Shown piece by piece: positions 24,107-31,293 of a DNA stretch of 32,493 nt. Origin of the DNA: an uncultured Oscillospiraceae bacterium (lineage in GTDB: Bacteria; Bacillota; Clostridia; Oscillospirales; Oscillospiraceae); the NCBI GenBank assembly GCA_900769995.1, contig CAAGIT010000120.1, positions 1 through 32,493 on the forward strand. The letters are read 5' to 3'. The stretch's first letter is position 1; every line of letters starts with the position of its first letter. The position numbers were made by a program, and so were the translations under genes. The notes under the pieces were generated by a model, which searched no databases, was not told the origin of the DNA, and saw only the letters and a list, made by a program, of their open reading frames with translations.

Positions 24107-25750
24107 TTAAATCATGTAACCGATGATATCGGTGTCGCGCAGATTCTCATGGCGCACAAATTCCTTTGTGATCGCGCCGTCCTTCATGATCTCGATGCGG
24201 TCGCTCATGCCGATGAGCTCGGGCATTTCCTCAGAGATGATGACGATGGCGTAGCCCTCCTTCTTGAGGCGGTACAGAAGCTGATACATGGTCGTCTTGA
24301 CGCCCACGTCAACACCGCGCGTAGGAGAATCGAAAACCAAAATACGGGAGCGGTTGCCGATCCATTTGCCAAAGGAGACCTTCTGCTTATTGCCGCCCGA
24401 CAGCTCCCGCACATCCTGATTGGCAGATGAGCACTTGATACGCAGGGCATCGATCTGTTCCTTGGCGAATTCCTTCTCGCGGGAGTCCGGGATCAGACCG
24501 TAAACCTGCAAAAGATCCGTCGCTGACAGGCAAAGGTTATCGCGGATCGTGGCAGGCAGGATCAAAGTCTCCTTATCCCTGTCCTTGCTGATATAACCGA
24601 TGCTGGCTTTGAAGGCATCCTGAATGCTCCGGATCTCATAGGGTACCGTTGCAAGCGTGGGACGTTCTTCCTCCAGCGCCACGGGACGCAGCGGTTTTTT
24701 GAGGAGCCTTCTTGCCGAGTTTTGGAGCATCCGCACCGTAGCGTGCAGTCTCTGCCGGTTGACCTTGCGCTTCATTTTTGCGCTCATCTGCTCCGGCGCG
24801 TAGGCGACTACCCTGCCCTGCCGGATTTTTTCCATGCCGAACAGGAGCTTGCCCAGTTCGTGCATCCCGCTGCCGGACAGACCGCCGATGCCGACGATCT
24901 CGCCGCAGTGGACGGTCAGGTCGATGTTCTTCAGGCTGTCTGTGGTGACGGCTTCGACGCTGAGGGCGACCTTCTCTTCGCAGGAGGGGTCAAAATCCGC
25001 GCGGTAGTAGTTGCCCTCGATCTTGCGGCCGACCATGGTCTGCTTGATGTGATCCTCGTTGAAGTCCTTCTTTTCAATGGTGGCGATCAGCTCGCCGTCG
25101 CGCAGGACGGTCAGAAGATCGCAGGTCTCCATCAGCTCGGGAAGGTCGTGGGAGATAAAGAGGACAGCCTTGTTGTTGGCAGCGAAGTCGCGCATGATCT
25201 CGTGGATCTTCTCTCTGCCATCCTGTGAAAGTGCGGTGGTTGTTTCGTCAATGATAAGAAGCTTAGGATCGTAATACAGCGTTTTTGCGATCTCCACCAT
25301 TTTTCTGGTTTCAAAATTGTAGGAGATCGCGGGCAGGCTCACATCAATGTCCAGCCCCACAGCGGCAAGCGCCTTACGCGCTTCTTCCTCCATGGCGGCG
25401 CGGCTGACAAAGCCCGCTTTCCCGAAGCGGTTCTCCTCACCGAGGAAGATGTTTTCCGCAACGGTAAGATAGTCAATGGTGCCGACCTCCTGCACGATCA
25501 TGCCGATGCCGTGCAATCGGGCATCTCCCGGGTCGGAGGGCTTGTACGGCTTTCCTTTTAACCAAACTTCGCCGGAAGTGATGGAGTGAATGCCGCAGAT
25601 CATAGAGGAAATGGTAGACTTGCCGGAACCGTTCTCACCGATGAGTCCGTGGACCCTTCCCAATTCAACCTGCAGATCAACGCCGTTTACCGCTACCACT
25701 TCTCCGAAATGCTTGGTTATTTTTTTGGTCTCTACGATGATCTCTCCCAT
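24107..25750 (-). CDS. Sugar ABC transporter ATPase with two fused ABC domains, RbsA/MglA type
   Basis: 547 residues. Half 1: Walker A GENGSGKST (38-46), Walker B LLIIDETTTAL (165-175), His201; its signature is degenerate (SYNFETRKM). Half 2: Walker A degenerate (GGLSGSGMHELGK), signature LSGGNKQKV intact (450-458), Walker B ILVFDSPTRGVD where Ser replaces the catalytic Glu. Thus one composite ATP site is complete (half-1 Walker motifs with half-2 signature) and the other has lost all its parts. A basic insertion of about 60 residues (about 317-376, rich in Lys/Arg, such as KMKRKVNRQR and RRLLKKPLR) is not usual in RbsA. First gene of the operon; GGGGTG RBS. Confidence 0.92.
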   Translation of the reverse strand: MGEIIVETKKITKHFGEVVAVNGVDLQVELGRVHGLIGENGSGKSTISSMICGIHSITSGEVWLKGKPYKPSDPGDARLHGIGMIVQEVGTIDYLTVAENIFLGEENRFGKAGFVSRAAMEEEARKALAAVGLDIDVSLPAISYNFETRKMVEIAKTLYYDPKLLIIDETTTALSQDGREKIHEIMRDFAANNKAVLFISHDLPELMETCDLLTVLRDGELIATIEKKDFNEDHIKQTMVGRKIEGNYYRADFDPSCEEKVALSVEAVTTDSLKNIDLTVHCGEIVGIGGLSGSGMHELGKLLFGMEKIRQGRVVAYAPEQMSAKMKRKVNRQRLHATVRMLQNSARRLLKKPLRPVALEEERPTLATVPYEIRSIQDAFKASIGYISKDRDKETLILPATIRDNLCLSATDLLQVYGLIPDSREKEFAKEQIDALRIKCSSANQDVRELSGGNKQKVSFGKWIGNRSRILVFDSPTRGVDVGVKTTMYQLLYRLKKEGYAIVIISEEMPELIGMSDRIEIMKDGAITKEFVRHENLRDTDIIGYMI

Positions 25751-25780
25751 AGCATCACCCCTTTTTTATTTTGTGAGTTG

Positions 25781-25786
25781 ATTATA
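25781..25786 (-). promoter_or_regulatory. -10 box of the sugar operon, weak -35
   Basis: Minus strand TATAAT 31 bases before the ATPase start, with no good -35 at 16-18 bases upstream (TTTCTT at best). A strong -10 with a poor -35 is expected for a promoter that needs an activator, consistent with the divergent AraC-type gene. Confidence 0.65.
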
Positions 25787-25884
25787 ACATCGAATGTTCA
25801 GCAAAGAAAGATGGTTCCTTTTGTTATTTCATGTGAATTCTTGTGATTTTGGGCGCATATTTTTGTTAATTTTCTCTCTACTGT

Positions 25885-25912
25885 TGATTTTTGTTGTGGA
25901 AGGTGTATAATT
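25885..25912 (+). promoter_or_regulatory. Promoter of the AraC-GH39 gene
   Basis: TTGATT, 16-base spacer, TATAAT, 37 bases before the start codon. The 99 bases between this -35 and the operon -10 are AT-rich and must hold the regulator sites. Confidence 0.75.
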
Positions 25913-25948
25913 TTATATAGAAATCCATTGCTATTTATAGGAGATATT

Positions 25949-28453
25949 ATGGAACAGCGTCATGAAGTCATAGAATTCCCCGGAAATTCTCCCATCAAGG
26001 TCTTTATTCATAAGATCGGCGATGTCGGCACCCATTGGCACCAGTCCATCGAGCTTCTCTATCTGGCGCGCGGGAATGTCGATATCCTGCTCGGCGGTGA
26101 GATGTACCAGCTTGCGGAGGATGATTTGTTTTTGATCGGCCCAAACATCCCGCATTCTCTCCGCTCGGAAAACGCCACTATGATCGCCGTGCAGATCAAA
26201 CTGGATTATCTGACTGCCATCCCCCGGCAGCTTTTACAAAACGGATATTTTTCGAATCTGCAGGACGCGAGCAGCAAGGCACATCCGGACGGCTTACAAG
26301 AGATCAAGCATTGCGTTGCCCAGCTCTTGAAAATCAACATTGAGGGCAGGACCCATATCAATCTTCTGAATGTGTCCATCTGCTATCAGTTGGTCTATAC
26401 GCTGTTTTCCCATTATTATTGTGAAAACACGAAAAAAGAACGCTATTCCGACGGACAATTAGAGCGTTTGCAGACCCTGCTGGACTACATCAACACCCAT
26501 TTTCAGGAGCCGCTTCCGCTGGACAAGCTCGCGGAGATCGTCGCCCTGACGCCGGCGCATCTTTCCAAGACCTTCAAGCAGTTTATGGGCGTAACGCTGA
26601 GCGAGTATATCAAAACCATCCGTATTCACCGGGCTGCGCGATATCTGACCGCGACCACGCTCTCCATCGAGGAGATCTGTGCAAAATGCGGTTTCCCCAA
26701 CACACATTCCTTTATTGATGCCTTCCGCTCCAAATACAACGATCTGCCAAGCCATTGGCGCAAGACGCATAAAGCCACCACCAAAATGGAGGCGGACATT
26801 CGGAACGAAAAATCCATCGGCTACTACAGCAGCGACTCGTCGATCCTCTACAGCTCGATTTCGGACTTTATCGAGAAGTATGCCGAGCAGCCTCCCGCCG
26901 CACAGGAAGAACCCATCGCGGAAATGACGACCGAACGGCTTACCATCCGCACCGACCGCCCCACGGTGCCGTTGCTGCATAACGAGCGGGCGATGATCGG
27001 CGTCAGCCGTGCGGAGGAGCTGCTTTGGGAGCCCGTGCAGGATATGCTGCGGGAAGCGCAAAAGACCATCGGCTTCCGTTATGTGAAAATGCACTCCATT
27101 CTCGACGACAGCATGATGCTCTACAGCGAGTACGGCGATTCGATCCATTTCAATTTCCTGCTGATCGACCGGGTCTTTGATTTCCTGCGCTCCATCGGAT
27201 TAAAGCCCTATGTGCAGCTTTCGTTTATGCCGAAAGCCCTCGCGAAATTCCCGGATAAGACCACCTTTTTCACCGATGTCATTACCTCTCCGCCGAACGA
27301 CTATGTGAAGTGGAGCCGGCTGATCAAAACCCTTGTGCTCCACCTGATCGAGCGCTACAGCATGGAAGAGGTGCTCTCATGGCCCTTCGCCGTCTGGAAC
27401 GAGCCGTTTACCTCCGTGAAACTGTTCGGCTTTGCAAGGGAGCAGGAGTATTATGAGCTGTTCGCCAACACCCGCGCGACGCTCAAGGAGATCGACGCAA
27501 GGCTGCTTGTCGGCGGCCCATCCCACTTCTCCGCCTACGGCAAACGGGATGACAGCCTGTTCCGCTTCCTGTCGTGGGCGCAGAGCAATAAGTGCCTGCC
27601 CGATTTTCTGGATGTGCATTACTACGACACCGACTGCTCGAAGCTCTTTTTGGACAGCGACGGCATCAAGATCTCCACACAGCTTTCCGCCTCCGTCACC
27701 TCCTTTGTGAAGTACGCCAAAAGCATCCATCAGGAGCTGGAGCAGCGCGGCTTCGGCGCGATCCCCATCTACCTGACCGAATGGAATTCAACCACCTCCC
27801 ACCGCGATCTGCTGTCGGACACCTGTTTTAAGTCGGCGTATATCGTGAAAAACCTCTTGGAAACCTGCGATTCCTTTGCAGGTGTGGGCTACTGGCTGCT
27901 GACCGACCTGCACAAGGAGAGCCTGCTGAATGACAAACTGTTCCACGGCGGGCTGGGGATGTTCACCATGAACGGCATCAAAAAGCCCGCCTTCCATGCC
28001 TTCTGCCTGCTGTCTATGCTCGGCGACGAGCTGATCGAAAAGGGCGACGGATATTTCGTCACAAAAAAAGGGAACAGCCTTGTCGTTCTGCTTTACAATT
28101 ACCATCATTTCTCCAACGCCTACGCCAACGAAGTCGGGATCAACTGCACCTATACCTCTCGATATTCCGTCTTCCCGGACCAAAAAAGCAAAGCGGTCAC
28201 TTTGGAATTCCCGAATATGAAGGGTTCTTATATAGCAACCCATTCTATCGTGAACCGCGCGCACGGTTCCGCGTTCGACGCCTTCCTGAAAATGGGCGCC
28301 GTGGAGCCTCTGACAGAAGCCGATACGGCGTTTCTGAAAGCACAAAGCATTCCGACGATCCTAAAACAAACCATCGACGGCGATCTCAGGCTGAATATCA
28401 CATTAGAGCCGTTCGAGATACGCTGCATCGTCATCCAACCAAAACGGGTATAG
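25949..28453 (+). CDS. AraC-type transcription regulator fused to a GH39-like glycosidase domain
   Basis: 834 residues from ATG 25949 (AGGAG 8 bases upstream). Residues 1-90 are a cupin sensor (HWHQSIELLYLARG, LIGPNIPHSL). Residues 170-275 are the two AraC helix-turn-helix units (LDKLAEIVALTPAHLSKTFKQ and LSIEEICAKCGFPNTHSFIDAFR). After a linker (about 280-345), residues 348-700 form a (beta/alpha)8 domain like GH39 beta-xylosidases, with acid/base Glu485 in VWNEP and nucleophile Glu611 in YLTEWN both kept, and a beta-rich C-terminus (about 700-834). No signal peptide. AraC-GH39 fusions exist in Clostridia. It is divergent from the importer operon and likely activates it; the GH39 part may bind or cleave the inducer. 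Confidence 0.9.
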   Translation: MEQRHEVIEFPGNSPIKVFIHKIGDVGTHWHQSIELLYLARGNVDILLGGEMYQLAEDDLFLIGPNIPHSLRSENATMIAVQIKLDYLTAIPRQLLQNGYFSNLQDASSKAHPDGLQEIKHCVAQLLKINIEGRTHINLLNVSICYQLVYTLFSHYYCENTKKERYSDGQLERLQTLLDYINTHFQEPLPLDKLAEIVALTPAHLSKTFKQFMGVTLSEYIKTIRIHRAARYLTATTLSIEEICAKCGFPNTHSFIDAFRSKYNDLPSHWRKTHKATTKMEADIRNEKSIGYYSSDSSILYSSISDFIEKYAEQPPAAQEEPIAEMTTERLTIRTDRPTVPLLHNERAMIGVSRAEELLWEPVQDMLREAQKTIGFRYVKMHSILDDSMMLYSEYGDSIHFNFLLIDRVFDFLRSIGLKPYVQLSFMPKALAKFPDKTTFFTDVITSPPNDYVKWSRLIKTLVLHLIERYSMEEVLSWPFAVWNEPFTSVKLFGFAREQEYYELFANTRATLKEIDARLLVGGPSHFSAYGKRDDSLFRFLSWAQSNKCLPDFLDVHYYDTDCSKLFLDSDGIKISTQLSASVTSFVKYAKSIHQELEQRGFGAIPIYLTEWNSTTSHRDLLSDTCFKSAYIVKNLLETCDSFAGVGYWLLTDLHKESLLNDKLFHGGLGMFTMNGIKKPAFHAFCLLSMLGDELIEKGDGYFVTKKGNSLVVLLYNYHHFSNAYANEVGINCTYTSRYSVFPDQKSKAVTLEFPNMKGSYIATHSIVNRAHGSAFDAFLKMGAVEPLTEADTAFLKAQSIPTILKQTIDGDLRLNITLEPFEIRCIVIQPKRV

Positions 28454-28584
28454 GCGAGCGGCAAAGCCCTGCGGCAGGAACAGTCCATCGTACATGAATA
28501 CACAATGCCTGCAAAATGGGTTGCCCTCATTTCAGAAACCGAAGAAGCTGAGAAAGCAGCTATATACCTAAAAGCTGGCTAAAA

Positions 28585-28617
28585 AAGCCTGGAGGACGCG
28601 TTAAATTCTCCAGGCTT
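28585..28617 (+). terminator. Probable terminator of the AraC-GH39 gene
   Basis: AAGCCTGGAG pairs with CTCCAGGCTT around a 13-base loop, 131 bases past the stop. The T-run after it is poor. Confidence 0.5.
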
Positions 28618-28644
28618 TGGTATCATTATGTAATGTCATAGATA

Positions 28645-28702
28645 AAAACGAAGAAATCCGAACCCGGATCCTATCAGAATCAAGTTCGGATTTCTTCGTT
28701 TT
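28645..28702. repeat. Long perfect inverted repeat
   Basis: 19 bases at 28645-28663 (AAAACGAAGAAATCCGAAC) are the exact reverse complement of 28684-28702, with a 20-base loop. Could be a bidirectional terminator, but the T-tract is part of the stem and the loop is long. Confidence 0.8.
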
Positions 28703-28771
28703 GGCAATAGGGCACGAAAAAGATGGATTTGCGTTTTTTGACAGATAGCTTCCTTCGCATGGAAACAGTTT

Positions 28772-28943
28772 TAGTGAAATATTTTGCTGACGCAAAATGT
28801 GAAATAATTCACTGTCGTGAATTATGAAATATCTCGCCTTTCTCGATGTGAAATTAAATTCGCCTAACATTTGCGCAGCAAATATTTCACTGCGTAGCTA
28901 TTTCACATTGCGAAGCAATATTTCACTCGCCGAAGGCGAATTT
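28772..28943. repeat. Chain of small hairpins separated by TGAAAT / ATTTCA spacers
   Basis: Left part: TGAAAT words at about 28774, 28799 and 28824 separated by hairpins ATTTTGC-tgac-GCAAAAT and AATTCAC-tgtc-GTGAATT; a fourth TGAAAT at about 28848. Right part, inverted spacers ATTTCAC: after ATTTGC-GCA-GCAAAT, after TGCGTAGCT, after ATTGC-GAA-GCAAT and before TCGCC-GAA-GGCGA. The spacers switch orientation near 28864. AAATTCGCC (28856-28864) can also pair with GGCGAATTT near 28935-28943, closing the right half as a multi-branch structure. Confidence 0.75.
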
Positions 28944-28948
28944 CGTTG

Positions 28949-28976
28949 AAAAAAGCACCCTTGCGGGTGCTTTTTT
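28949..28976. terminator. Strong bidirectional terminator
   Basis: AAAAAAGCACCC pairs perfectly with GGGTGCTTTTTT around TTGC. It directly follows the hairpin chain and is the type of terminator that ends a transcript in either direction. Confidence 0.85.
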
Positions 28977-29176
28977 CTGGCAGGCTTGGCTAAAATGAAC
29001 CTCCGAAGTGCAATTAAGATGCAAACAAGAATCAGAAGTTCAAAAAACATGATAAATTTATGGATTTAGGAAACTTCTGGAACCAAAAACAAAGGTTGGC
29101 TAAAATGATTCGGTCTGCTTTTCGGTTGATGAATTGTTCAGAAGAATGCTGATTTTGCGTTTTAATAAATTGATTT

Positions 29177-30532
29177 TTAGATTGTGCGATCAAGAACTGT
29201 AACTTCTTTAATTACATCGCGCAGGCGATCTGTGCCGACCATATATTCCAGAACTTCATCAGGGGTATCATACCGCTGTTCTGTTTTTTGTGAATAGAAT
29301 TGAGAAATGGCGTATTTACCTGCATAACTGGTTATTGTATAGTTTGTGTTGTTCCATGAAAACGCAATTTCACCGCCGCGAATAAGGCACTCCTTAAATT
29401 CAGAAATAGTATGAAAGCGATTATCTTCATAAGAGTTATTCATATATTCCATATTCAATCTCCGCAATTGTTTAAAGTCTGGAATACCGTTAGGATAATC
29501 AACGGGCCAATAGTTTGTATGTGGTTTTATGAAATTGGGAATCCCATATCTGGGAGATTCCCACGATATTGTATGATCATGAGGATTGCTATGAGCCCAC
29601 GGTTGCTTGTGGTCAGTATAATGACGTTCAGCAATAGCTCGTCCATCTTCGCCGATTTTCGTTTCAATCCGTGTTCCGTCGGGCTTGTATGTCACCTTAA
29701 TTTCGCCTGGTTTGCCAATCAGACGATAATCTTCTGGCTTTGAAGGCTTCCATGCTCCACCATAAGCACTGCCACCACCTTTGCCAATCCGATATGGTTC
29801 CATTATATCATAGTCTTTGGAAATTGCACTACCAATTCTATAACAATCCAAATCCTCTTTTGGAAGGCTACGTTCGTGGTTCATATACCGCCAGGAACTG
29901 CGGTCGTAGTCCACATAGATGATATTGCCGCTCATTTCGGGGAATGGCGTATTGTAACAAATGATTCGCTCTGGCTCAATTTGCCGCAGCATCTCATTGT
30001 AGCCTGCCATGAACCACGCTTTCTGATCCTGCCGGTGATCGTGTTCGGATGCCATGTAGGTGGAAACTGCCACGGTGCTGCCTTTTTCAATTCCCTGAAA
30101 GCAGAAATCGAATGTAGATTCATCACCCCAGTTGACAGAAGGAATGACCCGGATGCCCTTGGATACCCAGTATGCGCCGCACCAGCGGTTGCGGAATACA
30201 TTGTAGATCTGCATCACCGGTGCCATTTCCAGATACATACTGAAATCCGGAGAAAGTACCGCTCTGTAACGGGACAGCTTCTCAATATCGTTATCAGGGT
30301 TCTTCCAAACCCGCTCAAAGCGGTAATCGTACAGGAAGAAATGCACCATACGGTTCAGATGGTTGTTATCCTCCAGATGGGTTTTGTCAAAGCCAATCAG
30401 AAGCAGATCGTCAAAATCCCCCGGCTTGGCTTCAAACCTGGGAATAATGGGGATTTGCGGCTTTCCTTTTCCCGGGAATTGATTGCGTAATAGTGCCTGA
30501 CTGGTGCGGTAGTTATAGTTTTCTTCTGTCAT
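29177..30532 (-). CDS. DUF4417-like protein with a His-rich C-terminal module
   Basis: 451 residues; ATG 30532 has AGGAGG upstream. Residues about 1-235 look like the DUF4417 family of phage/plasmid origin (FDDLLLIGFDKTHLED, VHFFLYDYRFERVW, LSPDFSMYLEMAP, RNRWCGAYWVSKGIRVIPSVNW, VSTYMASEHDH). After a Gly-rich linker (250-259) comes a module with KPGEIKVTYKPDGTR and clustered histidines HYTDH (304-308) and HSNPHDH (314-320), then a C-terminal part (about 373-451) ending RLRDVIKEVTVLDRTI. I recall the latter motifs from phage-structural and toxin-like proteins of Clostridia; unverified. The histidines could bind metal as in small nucleases. GC drops sharply in the C-terminal half, so the modules probably have different origins. 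Function unknown. Confidence 0.7.
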   Translation of the reverse strand: MTEENYNYRTSQALLRNQFPGKGKPQIPIIPRFEAKPGDFDDLLLIGFDKTHLEDNNHLNRMVHFFLYDYRFERVWKNPDNDIEKLSRYRAVLSPDFSMYLEMAPVMQIYNVFRNRWCGAYWVSKGIRVIPSVNWGDESTFDFCFQGIEKGSTVAVSTYMASEHDHRQDQKAWFMAGYNEMLRQIEPERIICYNTPFPEMSGNIIYVDYDRSSWRYMNHERSLPKEDLDCYRIGSAISKDYDIMEPYRIGKGGGSAYGGAWKPSKPEDYRLIGKPGEIKVTYKPDGTRIETKIGEDGRAIAERHYTDHKQPWAHSNPHDHTISWESPRYGIPNFIKPHTNYWPVDYPNGIPDFKQLRRLNMEYMNNSYEDNRFHTISEFKECLIRGGEIAFSWNNTNYTITSYAGKYAISQFYSQKTEQRYDTPDEVLEYMVGTDRLRDVIKEVTVLDRTI

Positions 30533-30554
30533 GATTTGACCTCCTGCGGTTCGT

Positions 30555-30704
30555 AAGGACTTCGTCCTTCTGTCTGTAGGATCAAATCATCGGAAAGTTG
30601 CACTGTTTCGTGCAACCAAGGAGGACGGATTCGCTCGTCTGCGGACGAGCCACGGCGGTAGCAAGTGTCCGCCGGACACTTGCTAAGAGCCGCCTTTCGA
30701 ATCC
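30555..30704. other. Branched hairpin structure upstream of the DUF4417 gene
   Basis: Successive stems: AAGGAC/GTCCTT (30555-30569), TTGCAC/GTGCAA (30598-30615), then a nested set in which GGATTC (30627-30632) pairs with GAATCC (30699-30704) and encloses GCTCGTC-TGCG-GACGAGC (30633-30650) and GGCGG/CCGCC (30654-30658 with 30690-30694). The latter is topped by a 12-bp stem TAGCAAGTGTCC/GGACACTTGCTA (30659-30685). All stems are perfect. On the minus strand it would be a structured leader of the DUF4417 gene; as DNA it resembles an origin of transfer or replication. Confidence 0.7.
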
Positions 30705-30727
30705 GCTCTTCAAATACCAAAACGCAT

Positions 30728-30759
30728 AAAAAGACCAACCCATTCGGATTGGTCTTTTT
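30728..30759. terminator. Bidirectional terminator
   Basis: AAAAAGACCAA pairs with TTGGTCTTTTT around CCCATTCGGA near 30728-30759, with T-runs on both strands. It insulates the DUF4417 region from the iteron-like repeats. Confidence 0.8.
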
Positions 30760-30797
30760 GTGGCAAAGAACCCTAATAATGATACCGCTGATTTTGG

Positions 30798-30890
30798 ATG
30801 CACCCCATTTTGCAGGTGGGGTGCATTTTCAATTTGTGGGGCGCATTTCTATCTTGTGGGGTTCATATTATCTGTCAGCGATGCACCCCA
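30798..30890. repeat. Iteron-like array: three 20-bp tandem repeats with inverted flanks
   Basis: Three contiguous 20-base units at 30815-30834, 30835-30854 and 30855-30874 share the core GTGGGG-N2-CAT followed by an AT-rich half. The 10-mer ATGCACCCCA, the reverse complement of the core, stands at 30798-30807 and again at 30881-30890. The first copy can fold with the first unit. Twenty-base phasing with one core per unit resembles protein-binding iterons or operators. Confidence 0.75.
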
Positions 30891-30933
30891 GGGTGTAGAC
30901 ATAGCGCCCCGGCAATCATTACAGCGTATTCTG

Positions 30934-31293
30934 TCAAATCAGGGCTTTGCCTTCGCGGAACGCCTGTCCGACCTTTTCGCCCAGAACCAAATACTGATTG
31001 TTCATGGTGTCAAAGGTGATGGGCCGGAGCTTGCCCACATCCACCTTGCCGTTCTCTCCAAGCACGGAATCATCCGCAGACACATTGACGATCCGCCCCA
31101 CCAGGCGGCAGGTTTCGGGGTCGTAGGAAACAGCCTCGCACTCCAATGTCATGGGCAGCTCGTCGATGAGGGGCGCATCCACAAATTCGAACTTCGTTGC
31201 GTGGAAACCGGCCTTGGCAAACTTGTCCGGCTCTTTATTCCCGGACACAAGACCCACGTAGTCACAGGCTGCCACATAGTCGGCAGTCGCCAT
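30934..31293 (-). pseudogene. Flavin reductase-like protein, N-terminal half missing
   Basis: 119 residues that match only the C-terminal part of FMN-binding split-barrel flavin reductases (usually about 180-190): DYVGLVSGNKEPDKFAKAGFHATKFEFVDAPLI, ECEAVSYDPETCRLVGRIVNVSADDSVL and PITFDTMNNQYLVLGEKVGQAF. The apparent start at 31293 is an internal Met with no ribosome-binding site, and the sequence beyond it belongs to an unrelated fragment on the other strand. The FMN phosphate-binding N-terminal strands are gone, so it is probably inactive. The rest of the frame is undamaged, which suggests a recent break. Its former partner may have been the tetR gene at 31622, as such reductases are often TetR-controlled; this is inference. 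Confidence 0.75.

Larger units (their letters stand above)
28454..29176. other. 720-base gene-free stretch rich in hairpins
   Basis: No credible gene. In order it holds a 42-codon open frame directly after the AraC-GH39 stop, a terminator-like hairpin, a 19-bp perfect hairpin with a 20-base loop, a chain of small hairpins separated by TGAAAT/ATTTCA words, a strong terminator, and two TTGGCTAAAATGA direct repeats (28986-28998 and 29096-29108). The last 180 bases are AT-rich with nothing else visible. Confidence 0.7.

Noticed and set aside
28601..28870. 89-codon minus-strand frame
   Set aside because: Consists of the inverted repeat and the hairpin chain read as codons; no start signal.
28772..28943. 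CRISPR array
   Set aside because: The repeated word is only 6-7 bases, changes strand within the chain, and the intervening parts are palindromes of varied length; no cas genes.
30529..30803. Minus-strand frames of 69-73 codons upstream of the DUF4417 gene, one ending in ATGA overlap with it
   Set aside because: They cross the terminator and the nested hairpins, so the sequence is better explained as structure; no ribosome site seen. A short leader peptide is not fully excluded.
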